This document shows, piece by piece, positions 1 to 5,198 of a DNA stretch of 6,026 nucleotides. Origin of the DNA: UBA4661 sp002405405. Its GTDB lineage: Bacteria; Bacteroidota; Ignavibacteria; Kapaibacteriales; UBA4661. Location: the NCBI GenBank assembly GCA_036847245.1, contig DAIUAL010000213.1:1-6026 (forward strand), in the 5' to 3' direction. Within the stretch, counting starts at the first letter, position 1, and the number at the start of each line of letters is the position of its first letter. Below the pieces are notes generated by a model. That model saw only the letters and a program-made list of their open reading frames with translations. It was not told the DNA's origin and ran no database searches. The position numbers and the translations under genes were made by a program.

Positions 1-1
1 C

Positions 2-373
2 ACAACTTGTACAGAGTTGATAACCTCGACCTTCACGTTTAACTTGTGTGGATTTGTAGATACGACCACGCATAGTGTTCGATTGACGTTAACCCCAGCA
101 AGCAGTGTTGTGCTACCGATACAAGATGTGGTACAAACGCTTCATCCGAATCCTGCGAGCGAGGAGTTACAGATCCGGTTTGCCAGCAAGCGGATTGAGG
201 ACACGAAAGTAAGCATGGTGAATATGCTTGGTCAGACGATGATGATGCAGACAGCACCACGTGGGAGTGAGGGCATGACGATGAACATCCGCACATTACC
301 AAGTGGGACATATCGCGTGGTGTTGCAGGATAGTCGAGGCATGGCAACCACGCAACTTGTGGTGGTGCGGTAA
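2..373 (+). CDS. Secreted protein with type IX secretion C-terminal sorting domain (3' end only)
   Basis: The reading frame is open from the first bases of the window, so this is the last 123 codons of a larger gene; a TTG at position 17 is internal rather than a start. The last 75 or so residues have the pattern of the Por/T9SS type A sorting domain. HPNPA begins at residue 49 of the visible part, a beta-strand pair ends in VNMLGQ (73-78), and the closing block LPSGTYRVVLQD (99-110) leads to a hydrophobic terminal strand ending VVVR. In this family the domain directs a Sec-exported protein through the outer membrane and is usually removed or used for surface attachment. The function of the missing N-terminal part cannot be inferred. 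The domain is unusually methionine-rich, with eight Met between residues 72 and 114. The gene ends in TAA and is followed by an intrinsic terminator. Confidence 0.85.
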   Translation, partial: TTCTELITSTFTFNLCGFVDTTTHSVRLTLTPASSVVLPIQDVVQTLHPNPASEELQIRFASKRIEDTKVSMVNMLGQTMMMQTAPRGSEGMTMNIRTLPSGTYRVVLQDSRGMATTQLVVVR

Positions 374-411
374 ACAACGATGATAACACGTTAAAAGGCA
401 GGTTAAAAGAC

Positions 412-440
412 AGGGGGCAGAAGCGATTCTGTCCCCTTTT
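412..440 (+). terminator. Intrinsic terminator after the T9SS-domain gene
   Basis: An 11-bp stem (412-422 with 427-437) closes on the GNRA-type tetraloop GCGA at 423-426; it contains one G-T wobble at 417/432. It is followed by TTTT and a further T-rich stretch to about 451. It lies 38 bases after the TAA stop, the expected place and orientation for Rho-independent termination of the plus-strand gene. The opposite flank is not T-rich when read on the minus strand, so it is probably not an efficient terminator for the convergent oxidoreductase gene. Confidence 0.85.
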
Positions 441-460
441 ATTGTTTTTATCGGCAATAT

Positions 461-486
461 GATTGCGGGCTTCGACCCCCGCAATC
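461..486. repeat. Perfect 9-bp inverted repeat (hairpin)
   Basis: GATTGCGGG at 461-469 is the exact reverse complement of CCCGCAATC at 478-486, leaving an 8-base loop containing CTTCGACC. There is no T-tract on either side, so it does not look like a terminator. The loop carries the same CTTCGAC word as the larger inverted repeat 70-90 bases downstream. Confidence 0.6.
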
Positions 487-515
487 TCACTGTCTAGTTA
501 GTTGTCTTTTACCCA

Positions 516-579
516 TTCGCTGAGCCGGTCGAAGCGTGCTGTTCCCGTTTCAGTTGCTCGCTTCGACAAACTCAGCGAA
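516..579. repeat. Long imperfect inverted repeat, REP-like element
   Basis: The 21-base arm at 516-536 (TTCGCTGAG, CCG, GTCGAAGCG) pairs with the 21-base arm at 559-579 (CGCTTCGAC, AAA, CTCAGCGAA). Eighteen of 21 positions are complementary, and the three mismatches sit together as a central internal loop. The apical loop is 22 bases (537-558). Sequences of the form CTTCGACAAGCTCAG are known to me as frequently dispersed intergenic palindromes in many bacterial genomes, so this is probably one copy of a multi-copy element. Copy number cannot be seen from one window. Confidence 0.65.
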
Positions 580-606
580 CATACTTTCTTCACCCGAAGT
601 TAGTGG

Positions 607-633
607 GATTGTTTCGCTCCGCTCGCAATGACG
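607..633. repeat. Short dispersed-repeat-like segment (GATTG...CGCTCCGCTCGCAATGACG)
   Basis: ATTG at 608-611 and CAAT at 626-629 frame a core with the overlapping words CGCTCCGCTCG. The wording closely resembles a widespread intergenic repeat of the form ATTGC-TTCGCTCCGCTC-GCAATGACG that I recall from many bacterial genomes; here one stem base is changed (T at 612 instead of C). It is not coding in any convincing frame. Assignment as a dispersed repeat rests on recall and needs a whole-genome count. Confidence 0.4.
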
Positions 634-692
634 ATGGAAACAGAACATATTGTAGGGGTGAATCCGCATGTTTGCACGATTTGGAAAGAAGA

Positions 693-1850
693 TCATTGAA
701 CAATAATGTCCGCGATATTTTTGCCTGCAAGCGAACCCAAGGCAACCCCCATGCCATTACATGCAAAACCAGCAACGATACGGGGTGAAACCCGGGTGAT
801 AATTGGTTGTTTTGTATCGGAAAATCCCATTAAGCCAGGCCATCGTGATTCGATGATATAATCACTACCCGGCTCGAATGTCGGCAGAATCATGGTTCTG
901 AGTAAATTTTCAAGGTGATGCTGGATAGTTGGTGTTGTAGTAAGATCATACGTTGTTTCTTCTTCAAAGGCATGATTTCTTGCACCTCCTAATAAAATAC
1001 GATACCCGTTCTTTTCGGTGATAGAACGGAAATATACAAATCCCTCATCGGCATGAAAGACACCCCGAACAGGCAAGCCAATAATTGGCGAGGTGAGAAG
1101 AATTTGTCCGCGAGCCGGTTGTATGTTGATTGATGGTATAAGTTCCGTTATGTAAGCATTTGAACATACTGCAACATGTTGAGCACGAATGTTGAGTGTT
1201 TGATTGCCTGACTTTGTTCGTACCATGCAAATAGATGTTTCTTCGTCAATGGTCGTAACACGACAACCGGTTAAAACAACAGCTCCACGCTCTGTAACAT
1301 ATTTGTATAATGACCGAAGAAGCCAGCCGGAATGTAGTTGTGCTTCATGGGGGAGATGGAGTATGTGGTGAATAATGTTCTTGGAAAAACGATATTGTTG
1401 AATGAAGCTGTTATCGTGGTGACAATAGTCTGACTGAACGATATCACGCGTGAGAGCATTGATTTTATCACTATGGTCGAGGATGTACTCGTGCTCTTTG
1501 GTCAAAACTTCAAAACCGCCATAGTGTTCAAAACCAATATTGTTATCTCCAAGTCTTTGGCGAAGTTTCTGCAAACCATTATAGCGTTCTTGGATAAGAG
1601 TATGAGTTTTATCTTCACCCATACGCCGTATATCTGACCATATTTCGGTCGGACTGCCAAAGCATGCAAATCCTGCATTCCGTGTTGTTGCTCCTGTCGG
1701 TAGCATTCCTTGTTCAAGAATACAGACCTGTAGTGCAGGGTTATGTTCCAATAACTCGGCTGCAGTCGATAGTCCAATGATTCCAGATCCTATGATGACA
1801 ATATCATAGGTGAGCAGTGCGGTTTGTTCCCAATAGCTTGCTGTATGCAT
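693..1850 (-). CDS. FAD-dependent oxidoreductase, DAO (glycine/D-amino acid oxidase-like) family
   Basis: A 385-residue flavoenzyme expected to oxidise the C-N bond of an amine or amino acid with FAD; the substrate is not evident. The N-terminal Rossmann fold shows DIVIIGSGIIG with the GSGIIG dinucleotide loop at residues 21-26, followed by the acidic end of strand 2 (ILEQG, Glu46) that normally binds the FAD ribose. TTRNAGFACFGSP (55-67) is the conserved loop after it. ARGQIL (246-251), GGARNH (288-293), RWPGLMGFS (336-344) and the closing GFACNGMGVALGSLAGKNIA (361-380) are the expected later DAO-family blocks. The length is usual for a single-domain member. No signal peptide is seen, so it is probably cytoplasmic. 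The ATG at 1850 has no clear Shine-Dalgarno sequence; the SYWEQT motif just after it supports this start. It is separated from the upstream peptidase gene by a terminator, so it is likely transcribed alone. Confidence 0.9.
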   Translation of the reverse strand: MHTASYWEQTALLTYDIVIIGSGIIGLSTAAELLEHNPALQVCILEQGMLPTGATTRNAGFACFGSPTEIWSDIRRMGEDKTHTLIQERYNGLQKLRQRLGDNNIGFEHYGGFEVLTKEHEYILDHSDKINALTRDIVQSDYCHHDNSFIQQYRFSKNIIHHILHLPHEAQLHSGWLLRSLYKYVTERGAVVLTGCRVTTIDEETSICMVRTKSGNQTLNIRAQHVAVCSNAYITELIPSINIQPARGQILLTSPIIGLPVRGVFHADEGFVYFRSITEKNGYRILLGGARNHAFEEETTYDLTTTPTIQHHLENLLRTMILPTFEPGSDYIIESRWPGLMGFSDTKQPIITRVSPRIVAGFACNGMGVALGSLAGKNIADIIVQ

Positions 1851-1861
1851 GAAACGAACAG

Positions 1862-1891
1862 TAAAAGTATATGAAGAAGGAAGATAACAAA
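1862..1891 (-). promoter_or_regulatory. Possible Bacteroidota-type promoter for the FAD oxidoreductase
   Basis: On the minus strand TTTG (1888-1891) and TACTTTTA (1862-1869) are 18 bases apart, close to the Bacteroidota pattern TTTG-N19-TAnnTTTG. The last base of the second box does not match. The TTTG lies within the T-run of the preceding terminator, and transcription would begin only a few bases before the ATG at 1850. This is the only candidate in the short gap and is weak. Confidence 0.22.
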
Positions 1892-1920
1892 AAAGGCACT
1901 CGAAATATATCGAATGCCTT
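1889..1920 (-). terminator. Intrinsic terminator after the NlpC/P60 gene
   Basis: Positions 1893-1903 and 1910-1920 pair over 11 bp (AAGGCA, a C-A mismatch, then TCGA) around a 6-base AT loop. Read on the minus strand the stem is followed directly by six T residues (1894-1889), partly overlapping the stem base. It lies about 46 bases after the stop of the peptidase gene, and it isolates that gene from the oxidoreductase downstream. Confidence 0.8.
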
Positions 1921-1966
1921 GAATGTAGTCTATAAAATCCTACATTTAGTTGTTTGTCAAGCTTAA

Positions 1967-2932
1967 TTAATCTGCATTAGAATACATATAGGAGCGCTTA
2001 GAAGGTTCATTTCGCAAAGCCAATGCGTCTTTTGCACGATGAGAGCGATGTGTGGAAGGTGCGAAAGCTACATCAACATTATTCATTCTGCGACCGCCAA
2101 TAAAGTGTGCATTATAAAAGCCTTCTTCCAATGATGATACTGTTACGCCATATTTTGAACTAGAGTGGCAAAAAAGATTACCACCTAAATAAATGCCGAC
2201 ATGTGAAGCATACACACCGCGACGTGTGTTAAAAAAAACTAAGTCGCCAAATTTAAGTTCATCGATTGTACGTACTTGCATGCCAACTGTAAATTGTTCG
2301 CTTGCGGTGCGTGGGAGAGCAAAATTTGCAGATTCCATAAACATGGTACGAGTAAATGCGGAGCAGTCAATACCATTGCGTGATGTTCCACCAAAGTGGT
2401 AAGCAGTACCAAGCCAACTCATCAAACGACCAACAACAGCCTTCTTGTCGATACCATTTGAGGTAAAGTCATCCATCGAATTATCACGATCAAAAGTTTC
2501 TGTAAACTTTACCCACAGTTTTTGAAAGCGATCAATGACCATTTCTTGAGTATCATCTGCTAGGATTTCATCAGTATTTTCCGGGACTGCTTCATCGGTA
2601 GATGTTCCATGGTCCGTAAGAGCTTCACCATCAGCGGCGATATACTGTCGAAGATTAGGGTCGGGGCTATACTCCAAACCGGCTAAATCAGCAAGCTCGG
2701 GATGAGATTGTAAAAAGGCTAGAGCTTGTCGCTTACCAACTTCCGGATTAGAACGCCTGTGGGCAACTTTGCCACGTTTTGCTTTGGATTTTGATTTAAT
2801 GGCTTTGGTAGATGAAGACTTTTTCTTCTTCATCTTCATAGCAGCTTGAAGTGAAAGAGATGGTATAAGAAGGCATAGAGCGACAATGCCACCGAACACA
2901 ATAATAAATGATGATTTTAACAAACGTACCAT
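1967..2932 (-). CDS. Secreted NlpC/P60 family cysteine peptidase (probable cell-wall hydrolase)
   Basis: A 321-residue exported protein. Residues 1-30 form a Sec signal peptide (hydrophobic FIIVFGGIVALCLLIP, possible cleavage after SLQA). Residues 32-60 are a very basic Lys/Ser tract, then about 100 residues of acidic linker lead to the catalytic domain (about 165-285). The NlpC/P60 signature is clear: GTAYHFGG then GIDCSAF with nucleophile Cys190, SHVGIYLGG with His244, and FCHSS with His256 as the likely third residue. The family hydrolyses gamma-D-Glu-diaminoacyl or similar bonds in peptidoglycan stem peptides, acting in the periplasm. A 38-residue basic tail follows the domain. The ATG at 2930-2932 is supported by GAGG five bases upstream. 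I found no convincing promoter in the 141-base gap to the solute-binding gene, and no terminator there either, so co-transcription is possible. Confidence 0.92.
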   Translation of the reverse strand: MVRLLKSSFIIVFGGIVALCLLIPSLSLQAAMKMKKKKSSSTKAIKSKSKAKRGKVAHRRSNPEVGKRQALAFLQSHPELADLAGLEYSPDPNLRQYIAADGEALTDHGTSTDEAVPENTDEILADDTQEMVIDRFQKLWVKFTETFDRDNSMDDFTSNGIDKKAVVGRLMSWLGTAYHFGGTSRNGIDCSAFTRTMFMESANFALPRTASEQFTVGMQVRTIDELKFGDLVFFNTRRGVYASHVGIYLGGNLFCHSSSKYGVTVSSLEEGFYNAHFIGGRRMNNVDVAFAPSTHRSHRAKDALALRNEPSKRSYMYSNAD

Positions 2933-2937
2933 GAAAA

Positions 2938-2941
2938 CCTC
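2938..2941 (-). promoter_or_regulatory. Ribosome binding site of the NlpC/P60 gene
   Basis: GAGG on the minus strand lies five bases before the ATG at 2930-2932. It supports this start over the out-of-frame ATG that overlaps the site just upstream. It is one of only two clear Shine-Dalgarno sequences in the window. Confidence 0.55.
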
Positions 2942-3073
2942 ATGAAGAAATATACAGTGTGCAAAACTTGCGGTGGTATGATTCCTTTGAAAAACGAATT
3001 ACGGAAAGCATACCTGTTTATATTGCAGAATTCCTTATAGAGAAATGAAAAGGTTAAAAAAATGAATTAAATA

Positions 3074-3871
3074 CTATAATGACGAAACACTTTTACGAAC
3101 TGTTTTTAAGACTAACTTCGTATCTAACCCGTCAACGGTAAGACCTTGAATATACTTGTGCGCCAAACGTTGATTGAGATTATGAAAGATAAAAATCCAA
3201 GGAGCATCATCAACGATCATTTGTTCTAATTTATGATATATAGCATATCGCTCTTTCGCGCTCAGCAAAGGTGACAATGCCACGCGATAAAGGGAATCTG
3301 TATCCGAACGAGAGTATCGTGTCGTATTGGGTCCTTTGGGCGCAATATTATTTGTGTAAAAGAGCGAAAAGAAATTTTCCGGATCGGGATAGTCGGCAAT
3401 CCAACTAGTACGCCACAAAGGCAATTCTGCATTACGCACCATCGAAAGATGCTGGGGAAAATCTACTTGTTTGATACTGACATCAACACCTATCGATTTC
3501 CATTGTTCTTGTATTGCTTCAGCAATTGCCGCCGACCGCTGGTTTTGACCAATTTGCAGAACTAAACTCGGTAACCCACTGCCGCTCGGGAAGCCTGCTT
3601 TTTTTAAGAGTTCAATCGCTTTTTCCGGATTGTATGCGTAGCCACGAAGTTGTGAATTAAATCCAGGCATACCCGGAGGAATAAAACCAAAATTTGCTGC
3701 CACACCTGAGTTATGCATTACGTAATGAACAATTTTTTCTCGGTCAATTGCATAATTCAAAGCTTGCCGCAACTCCTTTGATAGGGCAAGCGGCGTTTTT
3801 TTTGCAGACGGTTTACTTGTTTCTAGAAGGACACAATAGTAGTCAGTTGAAAAGCCCGGTGCTTCTAGCAA
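3074..3871 (-). CDS. C-terminal part of the interrupted solute-binding protein
   Basis: This segment is in the same frame as the N-terminal part and begins two codons after the TAA; 265 residues can be read if the TTG at 3869-3871 is taken as a start. It contains the second lobe of an SBP_bac_5 protein, including LRQALNYAIDREKIV near residue 35 and the WIADYPDPENFF block near residue 157. It has no signal sequence and no visible ribosome binding site, so independent translation is doubtful. It is better read as the continuation of the upstream segment. Confidence 0.4.
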   Translation of the reverse strand: MLEAPGFSTDYYCVLLETSKPSAKKTPLALSKELRQALNYAIDREKIVHYVMHNSGVAANFGFIPPGMPGFNSQLRGYAYNPEKAIELLKKAGFPSGSGLPSLVLQIGQNQRSAAIAEAIQEQWKSIGVDVSIKQVDFPQHLSMVRNAELPLWRTSWIADYPDPENFFSLFYTNNIAPKGPNTTRYSRSDTDSLYRVALSPLLSAKERYAIYHKLEQMIVDDAPWIFIFHNLNQRLAHKYIQGLTVDGLDTKLVLKTVRKSVSSL

Positions 3872-3877
3872 AGTATT

Positions 3878-4858
3878 TTATGTACTAAACTCTTCACGGA
3901 GTTTTCCGTTCGGCATAAGCAATGCCGCCTTGAAGGATGGTTCAGTAAAACTGACAAAATCAAGTTTACCTTTGCGGAATTGTAGAAATTCTGCTTTAGT
4001 GTCGCGTATGAAAGAAACCGCTACATGATCCATATGAGGTAGTTGCTTGCCTTGTGCATCACGCTCAAAATAACGTTCATTGCGAGCTAACAAGAGTTCG
4101 ATGTCAGCTTCCCATTTCGCCATGCGAAAAGCACCTGTTCCAATAGGGTGCTTAAAAAAATCTTCTTGGTATCTGACTATTGCTTCCCGTGGTACGATAT
4201 AGCAATAGGGCATGGTCAATAAAGCAAGAAAAGGAGCAAAAGGTGAATTCAACCTAAATTGAATAGTTGAATCATCAACTACATGAATCCCTTTGATATG
4301 AAGCGAAGTGTCGCTTTTATCTGCTTTCTTTGTTGCTTCGTGAAATGACGCAGTACCTTCGATTTTGTCGCGAAATACCCATAGTCCATTTGACTTGATG
4401 CGCGCATCACATAAACGTTCAAACGAATACCGTACATCGTAAGCATTCATTGTGCGTGTTCGTTTTTCACCGAAACAATCATCATCGTGAAAAAACACGT
4501 CTGTTCGCAAGTGAAATGTCCATAAGGTAGCAGAAGCATCAATCTCATACGATTTTGCCAAGCACGGGACAATGTTCATGGACGAATCAACTTCTACTAA
4601 GCCATTGAAAATTTGCGATCCTGCCCAAATAGAAGCACGATAGCTCAGTTGTGCCGGATCAAGAGTATTGATGCCATCAGGTTCATTGTAGAAAATAGTT
4701 GTTGCAGTTATAAGTGTGGAAGGACGAGAGCATGATAAAAATATGCACGCGAGTACTACTATACTTCCCGCAAAAACTATTGGTGATAAGACTTTCAAAG
4801 AACGAAAGGACAATGTAGTCTGCACACTGTATTGCTGTTTCTGCATACGTGAACGCAT
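3878..4858 (-). CDS. N-terminal part of the interrupted solute-binding lipoprotein
   Basis: This is the portion translated before the in-frame TAA: 326 residues with the lipoprotein signal (Cys43) and the first lobe of the SBP_bac_5 fold, up to the LREEFST that precedes the hinge-crossing strand. It lacks the whole second lobe, so the product alone is unlikely to bind ligand normally. The ATG at 4856-4858 has no clear Shine-Dalgarno sequence. Another in-frame ATG at residue 5 would give a slightly shorter signal peptide. A gene caller would report this segment as a separate gene. Confidence 0.5.
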   Translation of the reverse strand: MRSRMQKQQYSVQTTLSFRSLKVLSPIVFAGSIVVLACIFLSCSRPSTLITATTIFYNEPDGINTLDPAQLSYRASIWAGSQIFNGLVEVDSSMNIVPCLAKSYEIDASATLWTFHLRTDVFFHDDDCFGEKRTRTMNAYDVRYSFERLCDARIKSNGLWVFRDKIEGTASFHEATKKADKSDTSLHIKGIHVVDDSTIQFRLNSPFAPFLALLTMPYCYIVPREAIVRYQEDFFKHPIGTGAFRMAKWEADIELLLARNERYFERDAQGKQLPHMDHVAVSFIRDTKAEFLQFRKGKLDFVSFTEPSFKAALLMPNGKLREEFST

Positions 4859-4901
4859 TCTGAAAATTGTTAATAATTATGTGCAAGAAAACATGAGAGC
4901 A

Positions 4902-4933
4902 TAAAGATACACGAAGTTTGTAATATTAGCAAG
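4902..4933 (-). promoter_or_regulatory. Candidate promoter for the solute-binding lipoprotein gene
   Basis: On the minus strand TTGCTA is followed after exactly 17 bases by TATCTT, a fair sigma-70-like pair. The same bases read as CTTG-N20-TATCTTTA, which is near the Bacteroidota pattern TTTG-N19-21-TAnnTTTG. Transcription would start roughly 35-40 bases before the ATG at 4858. The first 17-bp palindrome (4940-4956) ends about seven bases upstream of the distal box, a typical position for a regulator contact. Confidence 0.4.
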
Positions 4934-4939
4934 TAAAAA

Positions 4940-4956
4940 TGTTTGAAAATCGGACA
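4940..4956. promoter_or_regulatory. Putative operator site 1 (17-bp imperfect palindrome)
   Basis: TGTTTGAAAATCGGACA matches the second site at 4982-4998 in 15 of 17 positions. Its own symmetry is partial, with TGT/ACA at the ends and a TGA/TCG interior. It lies just upstream of the candidate lipoprotein promoter and overlaps the hairpin at 4953-4974 by four bases. The sequence repetition with symmetry suggests a binding site for a dimeric regulator; no known regulator is recognised. Confidence 0.45.
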
Positions 4957-4974
4957 CTTTGTAAAAAAAGTGTC
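4953..4974. repeat. Perfect 8-bp inverted repeat between the two operator-like sites
   Basis: GACACTTT at 4953-4960 is the exact reverse complement of AAAGTGTC at 4967-4974, with the 6-base loop GTAAAA. It shares GACA with the end of site 1. It has no downstream T-tract on either strand and is far from any gene end, so a terminator role is unlikely; an additional half-site arrangement for the same regulator is possible. Confidence 0.5.
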
Positions 4975-4981
4975 GTATGGC

Positions 4982-4998
4982 TGTCTGATAATCGGACA
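4982..4998. promoter_or_regulatory. Putative operator site 2 (17-bp near-perfect palindrome)
   Basis: TGTCTGATAATCGGACA is symmetric about position 4990: TGTCTGAT pairs with ATCGGACA with a single G-T type deviation. It repeats site 1 at a centre-to-centre distance of 42 bp, about four helical turns, so two dimers would lie on the same DNA face. It is about 200 bases from the E1 start and 124 from the lipoprotein start, so it could serve either gene. Confidence 0.5.
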
Positions 4999-5185
4999 TT
5001 GAGTTCGAATTGTTTCTAGTATCTGTCGTAGAGAACGGATTATGGGGAAGGGGGGAATCTTTCGCACATATATTGATTTTGGTGGTGCTCGATGCACAAG
5101 AATTTGTATTTTGGAAACTGTTTTGATACAAAATATCGTGTGCTATCAACGTAGTTTTTTTGTTTCATCTTTTTCAAAAACACTC

Positions 5186-5191
5186 AAAGGA
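5186..5191 (+). promoter_or_regulatory. Ribosome binding site of the E1 dehydrogenase gene
   Basis: AAAGGA lies seven bases before the ATG at 5199-5201. This supports initiation ahead of the long basic N-terminal extension rather than at a later in-frame ATG closer to the conserved domain. Confidence 0.6.
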
Positions 5192-5198
5192 TTTGATT

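Larger units (their letters stand above)
374..692. other. Convergent intergenic region rich in short inverted repeats
   Basis: This stretch of about 320 bases between two convergent genes contains no credible coding region. After the terminator at 412-440 it holds three hairpin-capable units (461-486, 516-579 and 607-633). It also has a segment at 649-677 (TGTAGGGGTGAATCCGCATG and following bases) that resembles, from memory, another common dispersed intergenic sequence. The word GCTTCGAC occurs twice directly (469-476 and 560-567) and once inverted (GTCGAAGC, 529-536), which ties the units together. No terminator with a T-tract is visible for the minus-strand gene ending at 693. Confidence 0.6.
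3074..4858 (-). pseudogene. ABC transporter family 5 (oligopeptide-type) solute-binding lipoprotein, interrupted by one in-frame stop
   Basis: The full reading frame spans 594 codons before the TAG stop, the usual size for DppA/OppA-like (SBP_bac_5) proteins, which bind peptides or other solutes outside the inner membrane for an ABC importer. The start at 4858 gives an N-terminal hydrophobic segment ending FLSCS, with Cys43 as the probable lipidated residue. The first half shows INTLDPAQ, IFNGLVEVD, LWTFHLRTDVFFHD, and IGTGAFRMAKW; the second half shows LRQALNYAIDREKIV, IPPGMPGF, YNPEKAIELLKKAGF, and WIADYPDPENFFSLFY. A TAA at 3878-3880 falls between EEFST and NTLLEAPGF. The frame is the same on both sides, and no residues appear missing, so this is a point nonsense change rather than a frameshift. 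It may be recent inactivation or a sequence error. No permease or ATPase gene is nearby. Confidence 0.85.
4859..5198. other. Divergent regulatory region between the lipoprotein and E1 genes
   Basis: This 340-base gap separates two divergently transcribed genes. The left part holds a candidate promoter for the lipoprotein gene (4902-4933) and two 17-bp palindromes with a hairpin between them (4940-4998). The right part holds two inverted repeats, TTTGTAT/ATACAAA (5103-5109 and 5126-5132) and TTGATA/TATCAA (5123-5128 and 5144-5149). The second pair could double as a sigma-70-like promoter for the E1 gene, but with a poor 15-base spacer. Small open frames across this region lack start signals or recognisable content, and I do not consider them genes. 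Confidence 0.6.

Noticed and set aside
516..579. The long inverted repeat as a bidirectional terminator for the convergent genes
   Set aside because: Neither side has a T-tract, and the plus-strand gene already has a much better terminator at 412-440.
461..633. A CRISPR array or tRNA-like gene in the repeat-rich gap
   Set aside because: The repeats are of different sequence and irregularly spaced, and no cloverleaf with a T-loop and acceptor stem could be formed.
3872..3880. Programmed recoding or frameshifting at the break in the solute-binding gene
   Set aside because: The two halves are in the same frame, so no frameshift is needed. TAA is not a usual recoding codon, it serves as a normal stop for other genes in the window, and no downstream stimulatory hairpin is obvious.
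5085..5097. Short hairpin GTGC-TCGAT-GCAC
   Set aside because: A 4-bp stem is expected by chance and it has no positional relation to a start or stop.
4870..5149. Two minus-strand open frames of 75 and 90 codons upstream of the lipoprotein gene
   Set aside because: They run through the palindromes and promoter candidates, have no ribosome binding site or family signature, and overlap each other in different frames.
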